Positions 1 to 7,823 of a stretch of 64,000 nt of DNA are shown in pieces; positions within the stretch are counted from its first letter, which is position 1, and every line of letters begins with the position of its first letter. A program made the translations under genes and the position numbers. The DNA is from Pontiella sulfatireligans (GTDB lineage Bacteria; Verrucomicrobiota; Kiritimatiellia; Kiritimatiellales; Pontiellaceae), in contig NZ_CAAHFH010000001.1 of assembly GCF_900890705.1 (NCBI RefSeq), forward strand, positions 2,108,001 to 2,172,000, in the 5' to 3' direction. The notes under the pieces were generated by a model. The model did no database searches. It had not been told where the DNA came from and saw only the letters and a program-made list of their open reading frames with translations.

Positions 1-681
1 GTTGGTCAGCAGCTCGGTAATCTGGTTTTTCATGAACTCTACATAAATCTGGAGGTCCTGATCCTCGCCGTATTTATAGAACGGTTCTGGAGAATCATAT
101 TTCGGCCGGGCGTTGCCTCCCCAGTCCCCGTTGTTGGGCGCATGTGGATGGCGCCAGTCGCGACCGTGTGAGTAGTAGAGGTAAAACCCGAGCCCCTTCT
201 TCCGGCACTCTTCGGCCAGCTCCGCAACGAGATCCCGTTTGGCCGGTGAGTTGGTGCTCGTGAAGTCCGTGTACTTGGATTCGAAGAGACAGAAGCTGTC
301 ATGGTGCCGGGTCGTGATGTTGACATATTTCATCCCGGCTTCGAGCGCCATATCGGTGATGAAATCGGCATCGAAGTTTTTCGCCGTGAAGTCGTTTTCC
401 AGTTTTGCATACTCCCGAACAGGAATTTTACCCTGCAACTGCACCCACTCTCCCCGGCCCAGCAGTGAATATAGACCGTAATGAATAAACAGACCGAATT
501 TTGCTTCTTTGAAATATTGCAGAGCAGCGGCACGCGGATCTTTTTTATACAGCGCCGCGTAGTCCTTCAAATAGCTGGGAACCGCGCTGTCCCCAAACAC
601 CGACGGCGACACGGCCAAAGCTGCGGTGGTTGCGGCTCCGCTGCACAGGAGCGATCGACGGTTTATATTTTGAATCGGCAT
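1..681 (-). CDS. GH29 alpha-L-fucosidase, N-terminal part (3' end beyond window)
   Basis: Reading from 681 down to base 1 stays open for 227 codons and runs off the window. The protein begins with a twin-arginine-like leader (MPIQNINRRSLLCSGAATTA), then KEAKFGLFIHYGLYSLLGRGEW, and later YVNITTRHHDSFCLF and FYLYYSHGRDW, which are the conserved N-terminal blocks of GH29 fucosidases (TIM barrel, retaining, releasing alpha-L-fucose). The nucleophile region is not yet reached. AAGGAG lies 7 bases before the ATG. It would act in the periplasm or outside, and is the last visible gene of the minus-strand polysaccharide cluster. Function is inferred from family motifs only. Confidence 0.85.
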   Translation of the reverse strand, partial: MPIQNINRRSLLCSGAATTAALAVSPSVFGDSAVPSYLKDYAALYKKDPRAAALQYFKEAKFGLFIHYGLYSLLGRGEWVQLQGKIPVREYAKLENDFTAKNFDADFITDMALEAGMKYVNITTRHHDSFCLFESKYTDFTSTNSPAKRDLVAELAEECRKKGLGFYLYYSHGRDWRHPHAPNNGDWGGNARPKYDSPEPFYKYGEDQDLQIYVEFMKNQITELLTN

Positions 682-694
682 AATAGTTCTCCTT

Positions 695-714
695 GTTCGA
701 CATTCAACATTCAT
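695..714. repeat. short dispersed repeat between fucosidase and esterase genes
   Basis: The 32-base gap between the two genes contains GTTCGACATTCAACATTCAT, the same type of sequence (GTTCGA/ATGTTCGAA words) as the inverted repeat at 52494-52569. The repeat runs into the stop codon of the upstream esterase. Similarity was judged by eye. Confidence 0.35.
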
Positions 715-3700
715 CACTCGGCCAGATAGACCCGGTAGAAGGCGTTGGTCTTGTCCATTTCTTCCGTAACTGAAATGGGCGCTCCAGAGCCTGGAATATT
801 AGTGACCATTAGCCACGGGCCATCCACCAAATCTTCCGTTGCTTCAAGGACGTAGGTCGCACCAATCTGGCCATACCAGCTGAAGCCCAGCTCGGTTCCT
901 CCCGGCTGAATCTCAAAATCGACATTGCCGATTTCCGTGACCGGCACAATGGGCACGAGCGAAACGCTTTGGATCGCAAACTGCGCATCCCGCTGCGTGT
1001 AGGCGGCAAAATGATAATCCTTCGTCAGATCCAGCGTGGTCGTTCCTGCCGTGGCCGGCGCACCGTCGATGCTGTAGGTAAAACTTCCATCGGCCAAAAC
1101 GGTCAGGTTAAAGGTCTTGTTCGTTCCGGCGGTCACAATCTGCGCATTGCTTAGATTTGTTCTGGAGCCAACGAATCCGGAAAACTGGTTCAGCCCCTGT
1201 TGCGAGCCATCGCCACCGGTTGGACGGGTGGTCAGGCTCATGCCAATGCCTTCCAGGATATTGTCCCCGATAAACAGGCCGTCGAGGTGCGAGGTGGTAT
1301 GCATCAAGCCAAACGAGCCTGAATCGGCGATCTCCGTATTTACGACGCCAATATCATACGTCACATCTAAACTGAATCCGTTGGTGAACGTAAATGCATT
1401 GGCCGTGTAGACCGATGCCCGGTGCGTACCATTACCGGATCCCGAAGCGGTTAAGTTCCCGTCATCCGAAAAGAAAGAGGTGGCAATCGTATGATTCACC
1501 ATGCCCCCGCCCTCGCCGAGGTTCAAGCCGAGTCCATCGTTGTCGAACGAATCCACAAAGCTCGTCGGTTCATTGGTTGGGCTTACCGAAATCGTGACCG
1601 CCGCTTCATTGGAGAGGACGCCATCCGACGCCGCATAGGTAAAATAGTCGTTACCGGTAAAACCTGTAACAGGCGTGTAGGTGAACGAACCGTCGCCCAA
1701 CAAAGCCAACGTGCCGTACGCCACGTCGGCAACCAGCGAAGCCGAGAGCGCATCGTAGTTCAGGTCCATGTCGTTTTCCAATACACCGTCCGCCGCCGGC
1801 ACCGCCAGCGTTTCGCCCTCAAGAATTCCATAGGCATCTTTCACGGCCATCGGAGCCTGAGCACCGAGCCCCGTCGCAGGCCAGTCATCCGTACGGAACG
1901 GCGCGGAGGGCAAGCCATCGCTGTTAACGAGGTTTACCGTGTTCACCGGTGCGGGCGACCAAGCATAGCGAACCGCCACCGGCGCAGGTTCCGAACTTGA
2001 ACTGATAATCACATTCGTACCGCTAATCGAAGAACTGGTCGCTGCATGCCAGACCTTGTCCGAACCGGCCAGCTCAAATACTGCAGGAGCCGCCGAATCA
2101 TCCGTCGTCAGTCCGTCAGCCTGGCTGAAGGTGATGGTCGCTTCATTGCCGCTGATGCTCATCGACTCAAAGGTTGGGCCGTGTGCCACAAGGTCCTCGC
2201 CAAGCGCATATTTCCGCCCCAGCAACGCCAGGCGCTGGCCGATCGGCTCCTTGTCGTAAGGGTGTATATTGTTCACCAGCCCTGTATCGATGGTCACGGC
2301 CACATAGGCGTTACTCAGCGCCGTGGCCCGACTCTGTGACTCGCGGAACCATGCCCAATAGGTACTGTTATACGACGGCAGCTGCACGCCAAGGAACGGC
2401 AGGTCGCCTTGGTCGAACAGTTCGCGGTATTCCGATACAAAGGCGGGAAGCGTGAAACCGTATTGGGCGACGTTCTCCGGAGTACCGGCGTTCGCCTCGC
2501 CCTGATACCAGACAAACCCGGAAATGCCGAAGTTCAGCAGCGGATGAATCCGCTGGTTGTAGATGATGTTCGGGCGCGTGCGGATGAAGACATCATTCCA
2601 TGCTTCCGAGCCATTTATCATAGCTTCGATCCCTTCCAGATTCGTGGCATAGCCACCCGGCAACATCGACGAGGTGGTGACGCCATCGTTGTACTCACCG
2701 ATGCTTTGATAATGATCCATCATCGCATCAAAGTGCGGGAAGTCATCGGCCATCTGGATCGGCATCCAACCTTCGATGGAGGAGCTGCCCCACGCCGCCC
2801 AGATAACCGCAGTCGGCACACCGCTGCCCTCGTGCATCTGATGGGCAAATACGGCCGCAACCGAGCTCCAGCCTCCGGGATTGGAATTGTCGCGCCAGGT
2901 CATCGAACCGCTCTCCTGCGGCGTCAGGGCCGCATCCTGGGCAATCTCCAGGCAGCGGATCATGCGGTTGGTGGTAATATCATCGATGTAGGTCTGTTTG
3001 TTGGTCATTTCGCTCAGAGGGCGAATCATGTTGGACTGTCCAAAGGCGATCCAGACATCGCCGACCAGCACATCGGTCAGGGTATTGGTCTGGCTGCCGC
3101 TGACCGTCATCAGCTCATACGGCCCGCCAGCAGACAAGGCAGGCAGCTCAACCTTCCAGTTGCCATCAATATCCGACATCGCGGCAGCGTTCGTTCCGTT
3201 GATCGAAACGGTCACCAGATTTGTCGGATCAGCCGTTCCCCAGACCTTGACCGGCTTACCGCGCTGCAACACCATGCCATCCTGAAACGGCGAAGCCAGC
3301 TTCAGCGGCGGAGGCGGGCCACCATACACAGCGGTCAGCGAAATGTGGTCAACCCAGTTGATCGAATCAGCATCCGTGGTTGTATAAAAATAGAGTCTTA
3401 GATCCTGACCTTCCGTGGCATTCCCCTCAGAGCCTGTTGCGGTTCCGTCAATGAGTGCATATGCGGGAATTTCGAAGCTGAAGGTCTGGTTGGTCTGCCA
3501 CTCCGCGTACGTGACACCACTTCCGCCATGCGTACCATCAAGAACAACCTTCGTGGAAAAATATTTGGTGTCATTCGCAGGATTTCTAAGCATGGCCCAC
3601 ACTGCGTTTCCAGCGACGCCGGATTTCCACGACACCTCACAGGCATTGAATGAAAAGGTGAATACATCGTTGGAGCTCCATGAACCGCTGACATCCTGCC

Positions 3701-3938
3701 GTATCCATTTGTTGCCGGTCATCCGAACGACCTGATTCGGATTTTCCGGAATCTCGCTTATATTGTAATCCATTCTCAGGGCACCGCCGGTTTCGTTCCC
3801 CGTCCACCCCGTGATGTTCGTGACGGTATTATTGGCAGTGATATCATCCGCCTCGAAATCGCCATTGACAACGAACTCGGCATTCGCCCCGGCGAGCAGT
3901 CCACTCAAAGCCATCATCAAAATATGTGGAACTTTCAT
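714..3938 (-). CDS. large secreted sialate O-acetylesterase-like SGNH esterase
   Basis: This 1074-aa protein has a signal peptide (residues 1-20), a beta-rich carbohydrate-binding-like domain (about 21-205), then a sialate O-acetylesterase (SASA/DUF303) catalytic region. VWIAFGQSNM places the catalytic Ser at about 302, and WYQGEAN is a second SGNH block. A cadherin/Ig-like module (about 705-790, with VLENDMD and FTYTPVTGFTGNDYF), a LamG-like segment and a C-terminal tail ending FYRVYLAE follow; similar tails are frequent in verrucomicrobial and kiritimatiellal exported proteins. Expected role: removing acetyl esters from algal glycans outside the cell. AGGAAAGG precedes the ATG. The exact substrate cannot be told. 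Confidence 0.85.
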   Translation of the reverse strand: MKVPHILMMALSGLLAGANAEFVVNGDFEADDITANNTVTNITGWTGNETGGALRMDYNISEIPENPNQVVRMTGNKWIRQDVSGSWSSNDVFTFSFNACEVSWKSGVAGNAVWAMLRNPANDTKYFSTKVVLDGTHGGSGVTYAEWQTNQTFSFEIPAYALIDGTATGSEGNATEGQDLRLYFYTTTDADSINWVDHISLTAVYGGPPPPLKLASPFQDGMVLQRGKPVKVWGTADPTNLVTVSINGTNAAAMSDIDGNWKVELPALSAGGPYELMTVSGSQTNTLTDVLVGDVWIAFGQSNMIRPLSEMTNKQTYIDDITTNRMIRCLEIAQDAALTPQESGSMTWRDNSNPGGWSSVAAVFAHQMHEGSGVPTAVIWAAWGSSSIEGWMPIQMADDFPHFDAMMDHYQSIGEYNDGVTTSSMLPGGYATNLEGIEAMINGSEAWNDVFIRTRPNIIYNQRIHPLLNFGISGFVWYQGEANAGTPENVAQYGFTLPAFVSEYRELFDQGDLPFLGVQLPSYNSTYWAWFRESQSRATALSNAYVAVTIDTGLVNNIHPYDKEPIGQRLALLGRKYALGEDLVAHGPTFESMSISGNEATITFSQADGLTTDDSAAPAVFELAGSDKVWHAATSSSISGTNVIISSSSEPAPVAVRYAWSPAPVNTVNLVNSDGLPSAPFRTDDWPATGLGAQAPMAVKDAYGILEGETLAVPAADGVLENDMDLNYDALSASLVADVAYGTLALLGDGSFTYTPVTGFTGNDYFTYAASDGVLSNEAAVTISVSPTNEPTSFVDSFDNDGLGLNLGEGGGMVNHTIATSFFSDDGNLTASGSGNGTHRASVYTANAFTFTNGFSLDVTYDIGVVNTEIADSGSFGLMHTTSHLDGLFIGDNILEGIGMSLTTRPTGGDGSQQGLNQFSGFVGSRTNLSNAQIVTAGTNKTFNLTVLADGSFTYSIDGAPATAGTTTLDLTKDYHFAAYTQRDAQFAIQSVSLVPIVPVTEIGNVDFEIQPGGTELGFSWYGQIGATYVLEATEDLVDGPWLMVTNIPGSGAPISVTEEMDKTNAFYRVYLAE

Positions 3939-3990
3939 ATGACCTTTCCTATTTATACCAAGCCTAAACCTTCCGGCATTTATTTCGGCT

Positions 3991-4040
3991 CATAGAGCCG
4001 ACTCTACAATGCGCAGCGTTGTTGTAGTGTGGGTTCTATG
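3991..4040. repeat. intergenic inverted repeat
   Basis: CATAGAGCC at the left and GGGTTCTATG at the right frame an inner CTACAA/TTGTAG pair, so the 50 bases can fold into an imperfect hairpin between the PEP-CTERM gene and the esterase gene. It lies downstream of the terminator at 4102-4123 and upstream of the esterase start. It looks like one of the many small intergenic palindromes of this window. No function is evident. Confidence 0.5.
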
Positions 4041-4093
4041 AAAACATTACTCGCTGATAAGTTTTCAAGTTTGGCATTATCCATTTGCAGGCA

Positions 4094-4123
4094 GAAAAAA
4101 AGAGGGGCAGAAAACCGCCCCTC
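4094..4123 (-). terminator. rho-independent terminator of the PEP-CTERM gene
   Basis: On the minus strand GAGGGGC (4123-4117) pairs with GCCCCTC (4108-4102) across an 8-base loop and is followed by a run of T (CTTTTTTTC, ending near 4093). It sits 24 bases past the stop codon of the 657-aa PEP-CTERM gene. Stem, loop and T-run all fit an intrinsic terminator, suggesting that the downstream esterase gene has its own promoter. Confidence 0.85.
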
Positions 4124-4146
4124 CAGTATTTTAAAGCAAGTTCAGC

Positions 4147-6120
4147 TTAAACCATGAACACGCGGCGGATCCAGAGCAGTCCTCCGCCAAGGGCAAGCAC
4201 CAGACCCAACGTCGCCGGTTCCGGAATGACCGAGACCGTGCTTCCTGCCAATTCAAGGCTCAATCCGCCACCCAGATCGGTTCCGGTAATGCTGCTAAAG
4301 CTTCCAGCAATAGTGCCCCAGTTATCAAAAACAAGAAAGCTGTCGCCCAATACAGCGGTGTACCCCGTAGTGTCGAAGGCAAGGATGCCGTCGAGCGTCA
4401 AGGTGTCCCCGCCGTCGTTGGCCAGAACATCAAACTCGCCTGCAAGAAGTCCGGTTAGTTCAAGCGTTGTAGTTGCGGTGGATTCCAGCGTCAGGGCATC
4501 GTTGAAGGTCAGGGTTCCCGGGCTGTTGCCGGGGTTCAGGTTGCCGGCCACCGTTACCGCGCCGTCAAATGTTCCCGACCCACCCAACGTGCCGCCGGTT
4601 CCGACGGAGGTTGCACCGCCGCCGAGCACATTCCAAACCAGCAAGCCGCCATTAACCTCAATGGTTCCGACGTCGGTGGAAAATCCGCCAGCCCGGTTGA
4701 ATGTCTGCGTTCCATCACCGGTTTTAACGATGTTAATTGCATCGGCACCCGTTAAGTTTGCACCGTACGTATAACTTTCACCGGTGCCGACATTAAGCGT
4801 AAGCGTGGAAGCCGAACCACCGTCATTTTCGAGCTGTCGAGTGTTTGTGCCTTCAGATCTCAAGCCCGCAATGGTCACGTCCTTCCCGTTCATCACAAGT
4901 GCCGATGTTGAGGCACTTGATCCCGACACAGCCACAACAGTTTCCGAAGAAAGGGCGTTATCAGTTCCCAGGATGATTTTACCTCGTGTGATCTTCGTCT
5001 CGCCTGTGTAGTCGCTGGCAGCCGAGTTAAACGTGATGGTATTACCGAAATTATCGCCAGCGCGTCCGATCTCAAGCCCGCCTGTACCTGTGATCGCGCC
5101 GTTGAGGGTATGGGGACCGCTACCGTTGATGATCCCTCCGCCACCGTCAAGGGTGATTCCACGGTTGGCATTGAGCGTCATTCCGCCTCCACCCTGGTTG
5201 ATTCTAAGATATCCCCCGTTACGGAGTGTGATGTTGTCCGCATCAAAAGAACCGGGGGTCGCACCCAGACGGTTTTCCTGGTTAATCTGAAGAATCGTAG
5301 TCGCGGCGGTTCCGTCAACGATCACACCGCCGGTAAAGGTATTGGCCGCATTCAAAGCCACTGAATAATCCTGTGCGGTCTCATTAAAGGAATTGTATTT
5401 CACTTCCAGTGTTCCAACTCCGCTAACCACATCGTTGTATATGGCCTGCCTTGAATAACGCGAGCCGAAAGATACCACACCCGAACCCAGTCCCCATTTA
5501 ACACCTAATGTTTGATTTGCGTTGCGCTCGTTGATGTAGGTACTGCCACCAGCGAGATTTACCGCTTCGAACTTGCCGATGTTTACAGCATTCCCACGCA
5601 CGGTTGTCGCAGACGTCAAGTCAAGGGTCGCTCCGGCAGCTACCCAGTCGGCACCGTTATTTTTTTCGCCCGCATCAAATACACCGCCGCCGGCAATGGT
5701 CAATGTGTCGCCACTACTGATCGAAAGCGGAGTATCGTTGAGCTGGTTGTTGAGAAATTCGATCTCGCCGCCACCCGTATTCCATGTCGCTCCACCGGAC
5801 TTGATGGTAATTCTACCGAGATTGTCGGTTACCGACTTAAGCTGTAGCTTGTTGGATCCAGAATAGGTCAGATCGCCCACCGTCACACCACCATCCGCAA
5901 TATTGACGGTGTAGTTTGCACCGGAATCACCGAAAATGGCGTTGTTGCCGTTGACCCAGGGAGAAGCCGTAATCCAGTTGTTCGCGGAGGTAGCCCACGT
6001 GCCGTTACCGCCATCGCTGGTGCCGTTACCGTCCGGATCCCAGGTTTGGGTGGTTTGCGCATTTACCGTCATGCCGAAAACCAGCAAGCCAGCGACGAGT
6101 GTCATAATTTTTTTAGTCAT
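4147..6120 (-). CDS. PEP-CTERM protein with autotransporter-associated beta-strand repeats
   Basis: The 657-aa product has a signal peptide (MTKKIMTLVAGLLVFGMTVNA), a long Gly/Thr/Asn-rich beta-helix region with repeats of the type NTFTGGVIVDG, DYTGETKITRGKIILGTDNAL and GGLLVWNVLGGG (autotransporter-associated beta-strand repeat family), and a C-terminal sorting signal: IPEPATLGLVLALGGGLLW followed by basic residues IRR. PEP-CTERM proteins are exported and processed by an exosortase, usually in exopolysaccharide-producing Gram-negatives. There is no autotransporter barrel, so the beta repeats are probably a surface or matrix structure. AGGAGAAGAGG precedes the ATG, and a clear terminator follows. 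Confidence 0.9.
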   Translation of the reverse strand: MTKKIMTLVAGLLVFGMTVNAQTTQTWDPDGNGTSDGGNGTWATSANNWITASPWVNGNNAIFGDSGANYTVNIADGGVTVGDLTYSGSNKLQLKSVTDNLGRITIKSGGATWNTGGGEIEFLNNQLNDTPLSISSGDTLTIAGGGVFDAGEKNNGADWVAAGATLDLTSATTVRGNAVNIGKFEAVNLAGGSTYINERNANQTLGVKWGLGSGVVSFGSRYSRQAIYNDVVSGVGTLEVKYNSFNETAQDYSVALNAANTFTGGVIVDGTAATTILQINQENRLGATPGSFDADNITLRNGGYLRINQGGGGMTLNANRGITLDGGGGIINGSGPHTLNGAITGTGGLEIGRAGDNFGNTITFNSAASDYTGETKITRGKIILGTDNALSSETVVAVSGSSASTSALVMNGKDVTIAGLRSEGTNTRQLENDGGSASTLTLNVGTGESYTYGANLTGADAINIVKTGDGTQTFNRAGGFSTDVGTIEVNGGLLVWNVLGGGATSVGTGGTLGGSGTFDGAVTVAGNLNPGNSPGTLTFNDALTLESTATTTLELTGLLAGEFDVLANDGGDTLTLDGILAFDTTGYTAVLGDSFLVFDNWGTIAGSFSSITGTDLGGGLSLELAGSTVSVIPEPATLGLVLALGGGLLWIRRVFMV

Positions 6121-6354
6121 CCTCTTCTCCTATTCGTTTCAATTTTGAATATAAAATATCCAGAAACCCCAGCAAAAAGGTATTATTTGCCTCTAAGAGA
6201 GCCTCCTTCAACACACCTTTAACGCCGGAAGATTCAGGATGGTGACACGAAAATGATTATTTTTTTCGTACTGCGTATTACGTATTGCTTGTCCCGTATA
6301 GGCTAGCTCCCGAATAAACCATATTTTCTCTGCGAGGAGCAGGCAAACCGTATC

Positions 6355-6395
6355 GCCGCCATCTTGGCGGCTTCATGAAGCCCGCAAGATGCGGG
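6355..6395. repeat. paired hairpins with ATCTT/AAGAT centres
   Basis: Two adjacent stem-loops are seen: GCCGCC-ATCTT-GGCGGC (6355-6371) and CCCGC-AAGAT-GCGGG (6381-6395). The loops are reverse complements of each other, so the whole unit can also fold as one larger structure. It resembles dispersed intergenic palindromic elements. No protein is encoded here. Confidence 0.6.
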
Positions 6396-6509
6396 CGGTA
6401 CATTGTGCCGCATTCTTGTGCAAAAGACCCTAAATTGGAGCCATTAACACGACGCGGAGCGAGTCTGAGCCTGCGCAAGACAACCACAGGTCTACAATCC
6501 CACCAACAC

Positions 6510-6576
6510 TTCCAATGTCTGGAAGATTCCAATGCATGGAAAATTCCAGAGGTTGTAAAATCCCAATGGCTGGAAG
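6510..6576. repeat. tandem array of TTCCA-N5-TGGAA palindromes
   Basis: Four units of 16-18 bases lie head to tail: TTCCAATGTCTGGAAG, ATTCCAATGCATGGAAA, a degenerate ATTCCAGAGGTTGTAAA, and ATCCCAATGGCTGGAAG. The first two are palindromes with TTCCA/TGGAA arms. They are a degenerate form of the TTCCAANNNTTGGAA motif found inside six genes of this window. The units have no unique spacers, so this is not a CRISPR. Confidence 0.75.
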
Positions 6577-6648
6577 GTCGGGATGGACCTTCGAGACGCT
6601 TGCGCACATGGAATGCGGAACATACCTACCGCATATCGACCGTTTTGA

Positions 6649-7707
6649 TCATTCTCCGCGCGTTTTCATCCGGAATACGTGCGAGCAGCTGCCGTGGTCG
6701 GGCGTTGTGTTGACTCCGGTCGCCATATAGAGATAGGCGGGCTCGCCGTCAATGGCCAATACCTGCGCGCGTTCCATATGGCCATCGCGCTTTCCCCGGT
6801 ATGCAGTGGCATTATGCAAAGACTCTTCGCCCACATAGTGCGCCAGGTCTTCATAGGCGCGCGTGACGTCTTTTTTATCAAAATGGAATCCATCCTTCGA
6901 TTTCCACAACAGTCCACCGCCGCTGGACCCTTTTGAAGCGCCAAAGTCGCGGCTGAGCATGTAGACCGAACCGTCCAGGCTGAACGCATTGGCGTCTTCG
7001 AGTGGCATGGTGCCCGGAGTAACATATTTCGGGTGATGCTTGTAAGGCCCTTCGAGGCTATCGGAGACCATAACGCCATACATATATTTTCGTTTTTTTG
7101 AATTGGGCCATGGGAAGACCACAGATTTAACGTACAGCAAATATTGCCCGTCGTGCTTGATCAACGAAGGATTTGAAACACCAAGCCGGGCGGTATAATT
7201 CCAATCCGTAGGCTCGGTGGACTTCCGCGCCATGGTTCCGTCGGCCTCGGCTCCGGCAGCCGGTTTCCAGTCATCATTCAGGTCGTCGGCGACATACATA
7301 ACAATGCGCTGTGTTTTCAGGTCGTTGTTTTCATTGACGATAAAGCAGAGCACATATTTCCCATCGATTTTTTTGATCGATGGATTATGCGGCGAGTTAA
7401 ACTTTCCGTCTTGATCGGGCACGGCTACCCGGACAAATTCAAAAGGCCCTTCCGGCTTATCGCCCACATAGTGCGCAATCTCGCACTCCCGATACCACCC
7501 GTTAAAATCCTTCCGCGTCGCCGTTGGCCAACGGGCCACATAGAGATGCACCTTCCCTTCCGGGCCGATTACGGGCGAAGAACCCCAGACATGCATGCCT
7601 TCCGTTTCCACCGCCTTACCCACATATTCAAACTCAAATTCACAGGGCTCCGCCATGCTAAGCATGGAAAGCGCACACCCAAAAAACAGCAAAATCTTGA
7701 ATTTCAT
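6649..7707 (-). CDS. secreted five-bladed beta-propeller protein, GH43-like (paralog 1 of 3)
   Basis: The product is 352 aa from the ATG at 7707, which has GGAG upstream and begins a clean signal peptide (MKFKILLFFGCALSMLSMA); an upstream in-frame start at 7734 would spoil the leader. Blade-like repeats include MHVWGSSPVIGPEGK, KPEGPFEFVRV, SPHNPSIKKIDGKYVLCF, VSNPSLIKHDGQYLLYVK and SLEGPYKHHP, the pattern of GH43/GH117-type propeller glycosidases. It is clearly homologous to the products at 12289-13353 and 18702-19760. A glycosidase acting on an oligosaccharide is likely, but the catalytic residues and family number cannot be fixed by eye. Confidence 0.75.
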   Translation of the reverse strand: MKFKILLFFGCALSMLSMAEPCEFEFEYVGKAVETEGMHVWGSSPVIGPEGKVHLYVARWPTATRKDFNGWYRECEIAHYVGDKPEGPFEFVRVAVPDQDGKFNSPHNPSIKKIDGKYVLCFIVNENNDLKTQRIVMYVADDLNDDWKPAAGAEADGTMARKSTEPTDWNYTARLGVSNPSLIKHDGQYLLYVKSVVFPWPNSKKRKYMYGVMVSDSLEGPYKHHPKYVTPGTMPLEDANAFSLDGSVYMLSRDFGASKGSSGGGLLWKSKDGFHFDKKDVTRAYEDLAHYVGEESLHNATAYRGKRDGHMERAQVLAIDGEPAYLYMATGVNTTPDHGSCSHVFRMKTRGE

Positions 7708-7823
7708 TCCACTACTCCAAGTCGTTAAATACAAAATTATCGCGCGCTAGTGGCCCGCACATTCTCATTAACGCCGAATAGACAAGCAAAGTGACATCAG
7801 CGTCATCGGGCAACGCTCAGGTG

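Larger units (their letters stand above)
6121..6648. other. 528-bp intergenic region, repeats only
   Basis: No convincing gene is present. Overlapping reading frames on both strands (about 110 codons each) lack recognisable motifs and run through repeats. Contents: a CGTACTGCGTATTACGTATT repeat at about 6267-6288, whose type recurs at 63583-63610; paired hairpins at 6355-6395; and a tandem palindrome array at 6510-6576. The promoter of the minus-strand PEP-CTERM gene should lie near 6121-6250, but no clear -35/-10 pair was identified. Confidence 0.6.

Noticed and set aside
2409..3401. 330-codon frame opposite the large esterase
   Set aside because: Arg/His-rich antisense shadow without ribosome site; the minus-strand esterase is certain.
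6510..6576. CRISPR array
   Set aside because: Units are 16-18 bases, contiguous, with no unique spacers, and no cas gene is in the window.
6278..6713. Two overlapping antiparallel reading frames of about 110 codons
   Set aside because: They run through hairpins and the palindrome array, lack domain signals and conflict with the propeller gene end.
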